Shown here in pieces: positions 40,389-50,340 of a DNA stretch of 64,000 nt. Both the position numbers and the translations under genes were made by a program. The stretch is from Aquimarina latercula DSM 2041 (GTDB taxonomy: Bacteria > Bacteroidota > Bacteroidia > Flavobacteriales > Flavobacteriaceae). Below the pieces are notes generated by a model. It was given only the letters and a program-made list of their open reading frames with translations, was not told the DNA's origin and did no database searches. Location of the stretch: positions 149,265-213,264 of the forward strand of contig NZ_KE387187.1 of NCBI RefSeq assembly GCF_000430645.1, written 5' to 3'. How positions within the stretch are numbered: the stretch's first letter is position 1; the number at the start of each line of letters is the position of its first letter.

Positions 40389-41526
40389 GTGCCTTTTTTA
40401 TTGTATATTTTTCAATTACTTCTTCATTAATTGTAAAGCCTAAACCAACAATATTCTCATCTTGTTTAATTATTCCATCATCGAAAATCATAGAATTATT
40501 TGTTAATTCTTCTCTTAATAAATTTTCCGTTCGATCATGTTCTATATAAAATCTTGGTTCGCGCAAACGACCGGGTATAATATCTAGATTCATAATAAAA
40601 TGCAAAGCTGCTGCAAAAGCAATTCCACTTCCCCATGTATGTGGAACGATTTCAATTCCATACACAGATGCTAATGTGGCAATTCTCTTCGCTTCAGTAA
40701 GTCCTCCCGCTGCACAAATATCTGGTTGTAAAACATCAACTGCTTTAGCATCTAAAAGCGTTTGAAAACCATAGCGTAAATATTCACATTCTCCAGCCGC
40801 TATCGGTATTGAGGTTTTTTTTCTTAATTCCTCAAACTGCCCATAATATTCTGGAGAAAGCGGTTCCTCAAACCAACTAATGTCATATTTCTCAACTGCC
40901 AGTGCCAACTGTACTGCTTCCTTTAAATTATAAGCATGATTAGCATCTATCATTAAGGCTATATCTGGACCAATTGTTTCTCTGACTGCCTTTATATGTT
41001 CTATATCTTTCTCAATGGTAAAGCCAACTTTCATTTTAATCGCTTTATACCCAAGATCTACGTATTGTTTTGCTTCTGTAGCAAGTGATTCTGTAAGATT
41101 ATCATTATCTGTAAAATACAAACCTGTTGCGTATGGTGTAATAAAATTTCTCTTCTTACCTCCTAACAATGTATATACAGGTAATTCTAAAATTTTACCT
41201 TTAAGATCCCACAAAGCAACGTCAATAGCACTAATTGCCGCAACAAAAATTCCTTTTCTGGCATAATCTAAGGTTCTTCGATACATTAGATCCCACAAAG
41301 TTTCTGTTTCCAGAGGATTTTTTCCAATTAGATAAGGAGCTAAATGATCAATGCCAGCTTTCAGAACATTTGCTGGTCCATAACCTTCTCCCCAACCCAC
41401 ATGACCGGAATCAGAAGTAATTTTTACTATACATATACGCCTTTCCGAATACTCCCATTGCGAAAAAGAAAAGCTTTCTTTTAGCGTATCAAGGAGAACA
41501 AAACTTTCTATTGATTTAATCTTCAC
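40372..41526 (-). CDS. Enolase-superfamily cycloisomerase, probable 3,6-anhydro-D-galactonate cycloisomerase
   Basis: This 384-residue mandelate racemase-group enzyme has the lysine pair in AIKMKVGF near residue 163, metal ligands in LMIDANHAYN, WFEEPLS and AAGECEYLRYG, and the catalytic Asp/His in LQPDICAAGG and VPHTWGSGI. It would open the anhydro ring of 3,6-anhydrogalactonate to 2-keto-3-deoxygalactonate (DauB function). It is the first gene of the reverse catabolic operon and has an AraC-type direct-repeat promoter about 100 bp upstream. Confidence 0.88.
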   Translation of the reverse strand: MKIKSIESFVLLDTLKESFSFSQWEYSERRICIVKITSDSGHVGWGEGYGPANVLKAGIDHLAPYLIGKNPLETETLWDLMYRRTLDYARKGIFVAAISAIDVALWDLKGKILELPVYTLLGGKKRNFITPYATGLYFTDNDNLTESLATEAKQYVDLGYKAIKMKVGFTIEKDIEHIKAVRETIGPDIALMIDANHAYNLKEAVQLALAVEKYDISWFEEPLSPEYYGQFEELRKKTSIPIAAGECEYLRYGFQTLLDAKAVDVLQPDICAAGGLTEAKRIATLASVYGIEIVPHTWGSGIAFAAALHFIMNLDIIPGRLREPRFYIEHDRTENLLREELTNNSMIFDDGIIKQDENIVGLGFTINEEVIEKYTIKKAHGLWT

Positions 41527-41626
41527 TATACTAATTGTTGTAGATTGTTTAATTTGATTTTAGTGCTTAAAAATTAGGATACCCAAAATCTCAATATGAT
41601 CTTTTGAGTATTATTTTAAATTTTAA

Positions 41627-41692
41627 CAAATTAAGTAGATATCAAACAATTCGAACAGGTTGATATTATCCTTCACATACATTATTTTACCC
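41627..41692 (-). promoter_or_regulatory. AraC-type direct-repeat promoter of the catabolic operon
   Basis: On the minus strand GGGTAAAATAATG (41692 down to 41680) is followed 21 bp later by the weaker GGATAATATC (from 41671). The -7 position, 37 bp past the second repeat, reads TTAATTTG (41634 down to 41627), one mismatch from TAnnTTTG. This is the same arrangement as at the susC and kappa-carrageenase-like promoters. The rest of the gap 41527-41809 shows nothing else I can support. Confidence 0.68.
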
Positions 41693-41809
41693 TGTTAAAC
41701 ATTTCTGTTTTGGGCAAAACTCATTTTCAAAAATCCTATTTACAACAAAAAAATATAATCAATTGATTATAAAACCACTAACCGCAATAACAATATTATC
41801 ATTAGAACA

Positions 41810-42682
41810 TTAAAAAGTATGATACTGCTTTTGATATTCAGAAGGAGTTACTCCCATGATACTTTTAAATTGCCTATTAAAGTTTGTAATTGTATTGAAC
41901 CCTGATTGATAGCAAATAGTAGTAATTTGTAGTTTCCCCTCAATTAATAATTTACAAGCATTGATAATTCTTATTTCATTTAAATATTGGGAAAATGACT
42001 TATGTGTTTGTTTTTTAAAATATCTACAAAATGAATTTGGAGCCATGTGCGCAATAGAAGCTATTTCCTTTAATTCTATCTTTTTATGATAGTTAGTAGT
42101 CAGGTATGAAATAATTTTAGCAATTTTTTGTTTTTCTTCTCTTCGGAAAAAGGCAGCCTGTGTTTCTCCACATAAAAACTGATGATTTTCTTTTTCTGAC
42201 AAAACATTTAATATTTCCAGAATCTTGGTGATTCGAAATACGCCATCACTCGCCACCAAATCCAAAAAAAGATTTTGAACTTTACTGTTCTCCTCTACCG
42301 AAAATTTAAGTCCTCTATTGGACTGATATAAAAGAGATTTAATCTTTTTCATTTCAATTAATTCCATAAAATCATTTCCCAAAAAGTCAGCTTCGAATTT
42401 CACAACAATTACATCTACACTGTCGGTTTCTAATTCTTCGGAATAATATTCGTTTCCATTCTTAAACAAATGAGGAAGATTACTTCCTATTAAGTACAAA
42501 TCTCCTGGATTAAAATGATGTATTGAGTTACCAACATACCTTGTTCCAGAACTCTTCAGAAAATAAATAAGTTCTAACTCTTTATGAAAATGCCAATCTT
42601 GTTCTAAACAAGGTATAGTATCCCTTCTAACGAGAAAAGATTTATCCGGCATTAGATCATTTTCTTTATAAGTAAGTTTCAT
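41810..42682 (-). CDS. AraC-family transcriptional regulator of the carrageenan locus
   Basis: This 290-residue soluble regulator has an N-terminal cupin-type sugar-binding region (DWHFHKELELIYFLKSSGTRYVGNSIHHFNPGDLYLIG, residues about 29-70) and a C-terminal AraC DNA-binding domain with two helix-turn-helices (IELKEIASIAHMAPNSFCRYFKKQTHKSFSQYLNEIRI and TICYQSGFNTITNFNRQFKSIMGVTPSEY). There is no membrane segment, so it would sense a cytoplasmic catabolite rather than a periplasmic oligosaccharide. Direct repeats 21 bp apart at three locus promoters are the expected kind of AraC binding site. Confidence 0.92.
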   Translation of the reverse strand: MKLTYKENDLMPDKSFLVRRDTIPCLEQDWHFHKELELIYFLKSSGTRYVGNSIHHFNPGDLYLIGSNLPHLFKNGNEYYSEELETDSVDVIVVKFEADFLGNDFMELIEMKKIKSLLYQSNRGLKFSVEENSKVQNLFLDLVASDGVFRITKILEILNVLSEKENHQFLCGETQAAFFRREEKQKIAKIISYLTTNYHKKIELKEIASIAHMAPNSFCRYFKKQTHKSFSQYLNEIRIINACKLLIEGKLQITTICYQSGFNTITNFNRQFKSIMGVTPSEYQKQYHTF

Positions 42683-43086
42683 GACGGTATAAAATTATGA
42701 ATACGTTAATTATTTGGGGTTTACATCCAAAAGCCAGGAAGGATAACTTTTGGTAAAATTCGAAAGCTACAAATTTACGGAGTGATTAAAATTAAAAGTT
42801 TAGTTATTTCAATATTTTTTTGTTAAAAATCATACAAATAAATCACAAATTACCTTCTAAAATTGCAAAAATAAGAACAAGGTTAAAATAATGCATATGT
42901 GGGTTAAAAAATGCTAATCATATGTTCCATTAATGATTTAATCTTGTCTTATGTTTAGAAAAAGTAAAATTTTGGTAAAATAAAGATCATATCGGGCCAA
43001 ATATATCTTTATCAGCATTCTTTACTTTTTTAGGGAAAATAATACAAAAACACAATAACTCATTTTGATAAAGTAATACATATATT
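42683..43086. other. Intergenic control region between araC-type gene and susC
   Basis: This 404-bp divergent region holds the susC direct-repeat promoter (42881-42946). With the -7 at 42939 the susC message would have a leader of about 135 nt. That leader is AT-rich with no clear hairpin or riboswitch that I can see. I find no convincing -7 element for the regulator on the minus strand. Confidence 0.5.
42881..42946 (+). promoter_or_regulatory. AraC-type direct-repeat promoter of susC
   Basis: GGTTAAAATAATG (42881-42893) and GGTTAAAAAATG (42902-42913) are direct repeats 21 bp apart, two helical turns. TAATCTTG (42939-42946), one mismatch from TAnnTTTG, begins 37 bp after the start of the second repeat. 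Identical spacing recurs at 59303-59368. Confidence 0.75.
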
Positions 43087-46000
43087 ATGAACATTACATC
43101 TAACGCATCAGCTAAAAATGCTTTTGCTAGTTTATTTTTTATACTTTTTTTGGGGATGTTAACTACGTATTCTCAAGAATTAATTGTTGGGTCGATAGTA
43201 GATGAAGGAGATATTCCAGTGCCAGGAGTGAATATTTTAATTGAAGGCACAGATAAAGGAGTTGTATCCGATTTTGATGGTAAATTTAGTATTTCGGCAT
43301 CCACCAGTGATGTCCTAATTATTTCTTATTTAGGATATGAAACTCAGAGAATTCTTATTAGAGATCAAAAAATCATTTCGATACAATTAAAATCAGATTC
43401 TGAAGTATTAGATGATGTGGTTGTAGTAGGTTATGGCTCTGCCAGAAGGAAGGACTTATCAGGATCTTTTTCTACTTTAAAATCAGAGTCTTTTGAAAAC
43501 CAACCACTTTCTCGCCCGGAAGAAGCATTACAAGGTAGAGTTTCAGGAGTATCTATTCAAAAATCCAGTGGAATTCCAGGTTCACAAATAAAAGTTAGAG
43601 TACGAGGAGTAAATTCTGTAACAGGAAACAATGCGCCTCTAGTAGTGATTGACGGTGTTTTTGGAGGAAATCTACAAAGTATTAATCCTGCAGATATTGC
43701 TTCCATTAATGTTTTAAAAGATGCTTCTGCCTTAGCAATTTATGGTTCTAGAGGATCTAACGGAGTTATTTTAGTAACGACCAAAAAAGGAAAGGGTAAA
43801 ACTAAAATAAGTTTAGAAACATTTACAACATTATCTGAAGTTTCGAGATCTATAAACAGATTAAACTCAGAACAATTCGCGCGTTTCAAAAATGAGCAAC
43901 GTGTACTTAACGGAAATGACCCTATTTTTACAGATGCAGAAGTAGCTAATTTTGCCACTAATCCAATTGATTATGAAGATGCAATTCTGAGAGAAGCATT
44001 TGGCACAAATACACAACTATCTGTTAGAGGTGGATCTGATAAATTCAACTATTTTTTATCAGGTAATTATGTAAATCAGGATGGAGTTGTTATCACTAAT
44101 GATTATGAAAGATATTCATTAAGATCTAACATAAAAACCAATATTTCTGATAGGGTATCATTAGGAGTAAATCTTTTTGGTAGCAGAGAAACGGATATAA
44201 ACAATCCGAATTCTTTTGACAGAGTTACTGGTAGTTTATTAACCAGAGCAATCACGTATGATCCTACGACTCCTATTCTGAGCGGTAACGAAAGTATAAA
44301 TGGTGGATATAATATAGAATCTCTGAATTCTTTTGCAAACAATAGAACAAATCCAATTGCTGCCCTCAATAGAAGTAATCGAGAATTTATTTCTGATCGA
44401 CTGAACGCTAATATTGATTTCAAATATAAAATCTCTGGTCACTTTACCTACAACATGGTAGTGGGATTAGCAACTATTACCAATACCTTACAATCCTTTA
44501 TCGTAGATGGAGATAATTCGACAACGGACGCCGTTGGACATACTACAGTAAATTTTAATAACACAAGAATCACTAATCACCAAGTTAGCAACATCCTTAA
44601 TTACAAAAACGATTTTGGAAATCATGCTATAGATGCTACTGCTGTATATGAATTCCAAGGGTCTCGTTCTGAAAGCAACTCTTACAGCACAGTTGATGTA
44701 ACCATACCTGGTTTCTTTGTAGGTGGCGATGAAGGGAATCCGGATGATCAGCGATTTAGTAATGGAGGTGGACAAACAGCTATCCAATCTTTTTTAGGTA
44801 GAGCAACTTATAGTTATAATGATGATTTATACTTAACTGCTTCTTTAAGAGTGGATCAATCCTCTAGATTTCTTAGAGATAACCGAACTGGATATTTCCC
44901 ATCAGTATCTTTAGCATACGGTTTTAACAAACTGATAGAGGATAGTAAATTTAATAATCTAAAACTTCGAGTAAGTTGGGGTGAAGTAGGAAGTCAATTT
45001 ATTTCACCACTCGCCAATCAGGCAGGTGTTGTTAATGTATTTCCTGCAGTAACCTTCGATGGTGTTACTGCGGTAATCGGGAATAGATTTTCTAGGGCTG
45101 CAAATCCAAATATAACTTGGGAAACTACAGAACAATGGAATGCAGGTCTTGATGTAGGTTTATCCAACAGATTTTCATTATCCTTTGATTATTTTATAAA
45201 AAACACAAGAGATCTTCTTCTAGTAAGCCAACTTCCTAATTCTAATATTAATTTTTCTAGTAATGTTGGTGAAGTAAGAAATGAAGGATTTGATATTACA
45301 TTATCAGGAGATATTATCTCACAAAAAGACTTTATCTGGAACTCTAGTCTAGCACTTTCTCATGTAGAAAACAAAGTTATTGCCCTGAATGATGGGCAAG
45401 AGCAGATTGTAGGAAACATTCAATCTATAGATGGTACCACAAACCCTATTAATGTCATTAGAGAAGGATTGCCTTTAGGACAGTTCTACGGATTTGTATT
45501 TTTAGGCACCTGGAAAAGCACCGATGATATTCCCACCAGACCCAACGGTACTCCTCTATTCCGTCCTGGCGATGCCAGATATGTTTTAGATGAAAACAAC
45601 AGACCTGCTTTAAAACCATTAGGAAGTGGTATTCCTAAAACAACTTGGGGTCTCAATAATACATTTACTTATAAAAATTGGGATGTAAATATCTTTATTC
45701 AAGGGGCGCATGGTTTTAAAGTATTCAATCTGGTAGAAGGTGCTATTAATGGTCAGCGCGGAGCCTTTAGAGACAACTTATCCTTTAATGCTCTTAATGC
45801 ATGGACACCTGATAATGAAACGGATATTCCAAAGTTAGGAAGTAATCCACTGTTAAATTCCAGTCAATTTGTAGAAGATGGGGATTATATTAGATTAAGT
45901 AATCTTACCATAGGATATACAATACCAGATTTATTTGGAGTAAGAACCAAATTTTATGTTGGTGGTCAAAATCTAGCGATTATAACAGATTATAGTGGTT

Positions 46001-46128
46001 ATGATCCAGAAGTTACATCGAGACCTGGTAATCCGTCTTCAGCAAATACCGATGTTGGATCTGGTATTAACATTGGAGCAATACCTACTCCCAGATCATA
46101 CACACTAGGAGTAAAATTTGATTTTTAA
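43087..46128 (+). CDS. susC: SusC-like TonB-dependent outer-membrane receptor
   Basis: This 1013-residue outer-membrane barrel imports oligosaccharides with its SusD partner. It has a signal peptide (AFASLFFILFLGMLTTYSQ), an N-terminal carboxypeptidase-regulatory-like domain (GSIVDEGDIPVPGVNILIEGTDKGVVSDFDGKFSI), a TonB box and plug (LDDVVVVGYGSARRKDLSGS; SGIPGSQIKVRVRGVNS; APLVVIDGVFGG) and a C-terminal barrel ending YTLGVKFDF. Context points to carrageenan oligosaccharides. susD follows 17 bp later. Confidence 0.95.
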   Translation: MNITSNASAKNAFASLFFILFLGMLTTYSQELIVGSIVDEGDIPVPGVNILIEGTDKGVVSDFDGKFSISASTSDVLIISYLGYETQRILIRDQKIISIQLKSDSEVLDDVVVVGYGSARRKDLSGSFSTLKSESFENQPLSRPEEALQGRVSGVSIQKSSGIPGSQIKVRVRGVNSVTGNNAPLVVIDGVFGGNLQSINPADIASINVLKDASALAIYGSRGSNGVILVTTKKGKGKTKISLETFTTLSEVSRSINRLNSEQFARFKNEQRVLNGNDPIFTDAEVANFATNPIDYEDAILREAFGTNTQLSVRGGSDKFNYFLSGNYVNQDGVVITNDYERYSLRSNIKTNISDRVSLGVNLFGSRETDINNPNSFDRVTGSLLTRAITYDPTTPILSGNESINGGYNIESLNSFANNRTNPIAALNRSNREFISDRLNANIDFKYKISGHFTYNMVVGLATITNTLQSFIVDGDNSTTDAVGHTTVNFNNTRITNHQVSNILNYKNDFGNHAIDATAVYEFQGSRSESNSYSTVDVTIPGFFVGGDEGNPDDQRFSNGGGQTAIQSFLGRATYSYNDDLYLTASLRVDQSSRFLRDNRTGYFPSVSLAYGFNKLIEDSKFNNLKLRVSWGEVGSQFISPLANQAGVVNVFPAVTFDGVTAVIGNRFSRAANPNITWETTEQWNAGLDVGLSNRFSLSFDYFIKNTRDLLLVSQLPNSNINFSSNVGEVRNEGFDITLSGDIISQKDFIWNSSLALSHVENKVIALNDGQEQIVGNIQSIDGTTNPINVIREGLPLGQFYGFVFLGTWKSTDDIPTRPNGTPLFRPGDARYVLDENNRPALKPLGSGIPKTTWGLNNTFTYKNWDVNIFIQGAHGFKVFNLVEGAINGQRGAFRDNLSFNALNAWTPDNETDIPKLGSNPLLNSSQFVEDGDYIRLSNLTIGYTIPDLFGVRTKFYVGGQNLAIITDYSGYDPEVTSRPGNPSSANTDVGSGINIGAIPTPRSYTLGVKFDF

Positions 46129-46145
46129 TTTTAAAAAAATGAAAA

Positions 46146-47750
46146 ATGAAAAAAGATAAAAGAACAAATCACTATACAAGATTCATCATAGCAACATTAT
46201 TAATGATATCTATAGGAATGACAAATTCTTGTGCAGATTTAGATCCAGATCTTACTGAGTTTAATGTCCCGCCAGAATCTTTTGCAAACTTAAGTGAATT
46301 AGAAACCAGTGTTTTTGGTCTATATGGTTTAGTGAGAACGGCTGCCGTTTTTACAACCTTTTACTCTCCAAGTTGGGCAGGTGATGATATTACGACACAT
46401 TCTGGACTAAATAAAGGAGATTTTAGAGAGTTTGATCAACGTAATGTAAGTGCTACCAATGCTCGATTATTAAATAATTGGAGAGGAATGTACAATATCG
46501 TTAATAATACTAATATTATCCTATCCAGAGTAGACGCTTTACAAGGTTTTGACACTGTAGATCAAGATGAACTTTCACGATTATTAGGTGAAGTTTATTT
46601 TCTAAGAGGAATGGCGTATTATCACCTTGCCAGAACACATGAAAAACTTCCTTTAGCCTTATCACGACTTCCAGAAGCAAATGTAAGCACCTCTTCGCGC
46701 TTAGAGGTTTTCATCCAAATCGAAGAAGATTTACTAGAAGCTGAATCTAGATTACCGATGATCAATGCATCACTTGCATCCGCAGGTATCAGCGGAGCAA
46801 CAAGAGTAAACAAAGGTTCTGCAAGAGCATTATTAGCAAGATTCTATTTGGATTGGGCAGGTTTTCCATTAAATGATTCGTCAAAATATGTGCTAGCGGC
46901 AGAAATGGCTAAAAAAGTTATTGACGATAGTAGTGCTCATGGATTTGGTTTGGTAGAAAATTTTCAGGATCTGTGGAAATTAGAAAATAGATTTAATACA
47001 GAATCACTATTTACCATTGCCTACAATAACAGTGCTAGAATTAGAAACCTAAAATTTAATCGAGTTGGTTATCCCGGAGAAGCCCCTTTTAGAGGATGGG
47101 ATGAAACTTATGGAGAAATCAAATTTTTCGAAGATTTTCCTGAGGGAGCTAGAAAAGATGCTACCTATAGAATGGATATAGATTGGAAGAATCTTACTCT
47201 TCAGAGAAGTCCTATTCTAGCCAAAATAACAGGTCCTGCCGGAGATTTACCAATGACTGGAGCTTGGCACTTTACAGAACGAAACGATTTTTATATGCGA
47301 TACGCAGAGATCCTTTTAACCTATGCAGAAGCCTCAGGAAGATCAGGGAATATAACCACAGATTCTTGGGAAGCTCTAAATATGGTAAGAAGACGTGCAG
47401 CTGGATTACCATTTAACACACCGGTTACAAGTCCTGTTCCACAATTAGATCTAGAAGGAAATGAATTACCAGGGTTAACTTATGTAGACATTTTAACAGG
47501 AGATTTAGCCGAATTAGCCTTTACCGAAAGAAAATGGGAATTCACCGGAGAGTATCTAAGATGGAATGATTTGGTAAGGATGCAACGTGTGGAACAGGCT
47601 TTATCCAACAGGACTCCATCGACTTCTATGACAAGTGATGGAACGCTGCTTCAAGAAGTGAATACCATTAGCGGAAGCTTAGGTACAGATAATTACTTTT
47701 CTCCTTTACCACAGGTAATTGTAGACGAAAACCCGAATCTTTTAAATTAA
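46146..47750 (+). CDS. susD: SusD-like glycan-binding lipoprotein
   Basis: This 534-residue surface lipoprotein has a signal ending ISIGMTNSCADLDPDL (lipid Cys near residue 29) and the SusD/RagB fold: TPR-like helices (LLNNWRGMYNIVNNTNIILSRV, LGEVYFLRGMAYYHLAR) and the C-terminal YAEILLTYAEASGR, ALNMVRRRAAG, LAELAFTERKWEFTGEYLRWNDLVRM, typical of the family. It caps the SusC barrel and binds carrageenan chains. It is cotranscribed with susC. A 170-bp gap follows, with an imperfect AGAGACA...TGTTTCT stem (from about 47802) that may reduce read-through. Confidence 0.95.
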   Translation: MKKDKRTNHYTRFIIATLLMISIGMTNSCADLDPDLTEFNVPPESFANLSELETSVFGLYGLVRTAAVFTTFYSPSWAGDDITTHSGLNKGDFREFDQRNVSATNARLLNNWRGMYNIVNNTNIILSRVDALQGFDTVDQDELSRLLGEVYFLRGMAYYHLARTHEKLPLALSRLPEANVSTSSRLEVFIQIEEDLLEAESRLPMINASLASAGISGATRVNKGSARALLARFYLDWAGFPLNDSSKYVLAAEMAKKVIDDSSAHGFGLVENFQDLWKLENRFNTESLFTIAYNNSARIRNLKFNRVGYPGEAPFRGWDETYGEIKFFEDFPEGARKDATYRMDIDWKNLTLQRSPILAKITGPAGDLPMTGAWHFTERNDFYMRYAEILLTYAEASGRSGNITTDSWEALNMVRRRAAGLPFNTPVTSPVPQLDLEGNELPGLTYVDILTGDLAELAFTERKWEFTGEYLRWNDLVRMQRVEQALSNRTPSTSMTSDGTLLQEVNTISGSLGTDNYFSPLPQVIVDENPNLLN

Positions 47751-47920
47751 AAGTTTATTGTTTTTGTTAGTAATCTAGAGTTGTAATAATAGCAGAGACA
47801 CAATGGTTGTTACGTTTTATGTTTCTGTCATTATTTTTAACAATAGAAAATAAATTAAACTTGTTAGAAATTATATTTCCTGTAAAAAATTATTTCGCAT
47901 AACAGCCAAACAAATATAAA

Positions 47921-50335
47921 GTGCCATATTTCAGAATATTTATACCAACAATCCCTAAAGCGCTAAAAAAATACGCACTCGTTATTTTACTAATTTCTTT
48001 TTCCAATTGTAAGCAAGAAGAAATCACCTATGAAAAAAAGGCTCTGAGTAAAATAGAAACTCTCGAGAAGTTAATGGATAAAGCCAAAAACCAAGCAATA
48101 GATGTTACTCGAGAAGAAACAACTTTGTGGTTTGCTAAAGAATTTCTAAAGTTTGCCAATTGGGATGAAACTAATAATGATGCGGTAGAAAAACTTTTTG
48201 GGTATTATGAAAAGTATGAAACTGATAAAGTAAAGCTAGCCGATGAATTACCTGATTTTGAAAGAAAAAAGGTTATTGAAATATTAGATATTGGAATTAA
48301 AAATTTAAATGACGTTTTAGATGGTACTACAACTCGAAGGGCAGCCCAAAAAATCGATTGGCAAAACATTAAAGTAGAAGATAATAAATTGATAAACAAA
48401 GGCAGACCCATTTTCCTGCATGATTACTTCTCTAAAACTGTTGGAGCACCTTTGACAGACACCAAAATTTATAATGATCATTTAGGAGCAATTTATCATA
48501 CAGGAAGTCATCTATACGAAGTAAATAAAGATAGACCTAGTAATCCATATATGCTTAATGAAGATGGTACTTTTGATGAAAAGTTATTGGGTTATATTAC
48601 AGAAGTTCCAGATACAAACGTTGGTTTTATCTTGCTCTGGAACATGGGAGTTCCTGATTGGATGAAGAAAAAGGAACCAGAAATTGAAAAAGGCAGATCA
48701 TTATTTACAGGATTTGATGTCGACAATCCTCTTTTAAGGGAAGTTTGGAGCAAGGTCATAAAAAAAACTGGAGAAGTTACTAAAGGCAAAAAAGTAACCG
48801 GTCTCGGATATATTTTATCTAACGAACCTCATTGGTTTTCCGAAAAAGGACATTGGACATACAAATTCCTAGAAATGAATTCAATTTCTAGCTCTACGCT
48901 AAATAAATTTAGAAGTTGGCTTTCAGAAAAATATAAGGATGACATCAAAACATTAAATAAGAATTGGGAAAGTAATTTCAACAGTTTTGAAGAAATAACA
49001 GTTGAAATACCTATGGATAAAGCAAAACGTGGCACTCCATTATGGTATGATTGGTGTCGATATAATATGGATAGAGGAATTGAATGGTTTACTTTTTTAC
49101 AAAATGAATTACGATCTGTAAATCCTGAGGCTGATACGCATATAAAAATAATGGCAAAACTGTTTGTAGATGATTATCGTTCTCATGGAATCGATTACGA
49201 GGCATTAACAGAATTAACTTCTATGATTGGTGACGATGCTAAAATTACTGGAGGAAGAAATTACCGATCTAAGAAACCAGAAAAGTGGGAAGAAAAATAT
49301 GCCTACTACTGGAGTGAATTGGCACATTCATATGATTTCCAAGAATCTGTTTCTCCAAACAAAATTCATATCAATTCTGAAGGACATTTTTTATCCACCT
49401 CAGGATGGAGAGAATTAGATACTCCAATTGATTATGTGCGTAGTAGTTTTTGGTTGGCCACATTACATGGAATGGATGCTAGTACGTCTTGGTTTTGGGC
49501 ACGAGATGCAGATGGTTCTCCAGAAGATCGATTAGAAGGTGAACTAAACTTTTTTGATCCAGCATTAGCAGGTTCGTATGCAGGTTCTGCAAATATGCAG
49601 CCACATGTGGTAAATGAAGTTTCTCAGGTGATGTATGATCTAAATAGTTTTTCCGAAGAAATACTAGCATTACGAGATCAAAGAAGACCATTGCGATTAT
49701 TTCATTCAGAAACATCGGCTATCAATAAAAAGCATCATATGACAGAACATTCTGAATTATATGAATCTTTATACTTTGAAGGATTAGCAATTGGTTTTGC
49801 CACAGAAAAGATCATTACAAAACAAGATCACTCTAATTGGGATGTTATCGCAGTCTACAAAACTGAATTTGTAACCGACAATGAATTTGATGCGCTACAA
49901 AGTTATTTAGACCAAGGAGGAAACATTATTCTAGACAGTTCAAACAGTTTATCAAAAAACGAATATGGGCAGTTACGTAACAAGCAATTATTATCAAGTT
50001 CTGGAAAACTGATCTACGCAGAAGAAAACAATCTTGGTAGTTTTAAAAAATTAGCTATGATTTCGGTTACTGATAGCACATCTAAAATCAAACTTTCTGA
50101 AAATAATGGCTCTATCGACAAAAGTTGTACATGGAGAGTTGTAGAAAATCCAAATGGAGAAGGATATATCATGACGATTATCAATCTAGGAAAAACCACC
50201 TCAGATTTAAAAATTAGTGATGACAACAATACTTCTTTCAGCATAAAAAACATGCTTAATGATAAGGAATTAGAAGAGAGTTTTAAACTCTCTTCTAAGG
50301 GAGTGTTACTTTTACATATCTCAGAAAGCAAATAA
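47921..50335 (+). CDS. Clan GH-A glycoside hydrolase, GH42/GH167-like, lipoprotein
   Basis: This 804-residue protein has a lipoprotein signal (YALVILLISFSNC), a helical N-terminal region and a TIM barrel with the GH-A acid/base in GYILSNEPHWFSEKG (Glu302) and a likely nucleophile in INSEGHFLSTSGW (Glu487). A beta-galactosidase-like trimerisation and beta domain follows (VIAVYKTEFVTDNEFDALQSYLDQGGNIIL). GH42-like enzymes of family GH167 occur in carrageenan loci, and an exo-acting beta-galactosidase on carrageenan ends is the most likely role. The only usable start is GTG, since no ATG precedes the lipobox. Confidence 0.8.
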   Translation: MPYFRIFIPTIPKALKKYALVILLISFSNCKQEEITYEKKALSKIETLEKLMDKAKNQAIDVTREETTLWFAKEFLKFANWDETNNDAVEKLFGYYEKYETDKVKLADELPDFERKKVIEILDIGIKNLNDVLDGTTTRRAAQKIDWQNIKVEDNKLINKGRPIFLHDYFSKTVGAPLTDTKIYNDHLGAIYHTGSHLYEVNKDRPSNPYMLNEDGTFDEKLLGYITEVPDTNVGFILLWNMGVPDWMKKKEPEIEKGRSLFTGFDVDNPLLREVWSKVIKKTGEVTKGKKVTGLGYILSNEPHWFSEKGHWTYKFLEMNSISSSTLNKFRSWLSEKYKDDIKTLNKNWESNFNSFEEITVEIPMDKAKRGTPLWYDWCRYNMDRGIEWFTFLQNELRSVNPEADTHIKIMAKLFVDDYRSHGIDYEALTELTSMIGDDAKITGGRNYRSKKPEKWEEKYAYYWSELAHSYDFQESVSPNKIHINSEGHFLSTSGWRELDTPIDYVRSSFWLATLHGMDASTSWFWARDADGSPEDRLEGELNFFDPALAGSYAGSANMQPHVVNEVSQVMYDLNSFSEEILALRDQRRPLRLFHSETSAINKKHHMTEHSELYESLYFEGLAIGFATEKIITKQDHSNWDVIAVYKTEFVTDNEFDALQSYLDQGGNIILDSSNSLSKNEYGQLRNKQLLSSSGKLIYAEENNLGSFKKLAMISVTDSTSKIKLSENNGSIDKSCTWRVVENPNGEGYIMTIINLGKTTSDLKISDDNNTSFSIKNMLNDKELEESFKLSSKGVLLLHISESK

Positions 50336-50340
50336 GATCT

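Noticed and set aside
47829..47841. CATTATTTTTAAC, reverse of a sequence close to the AraC-type repeat
   Set aside because: It is a single copy, has one extra A, is in the wrong orientation for the downstream gene and has no partner at 21 bp.
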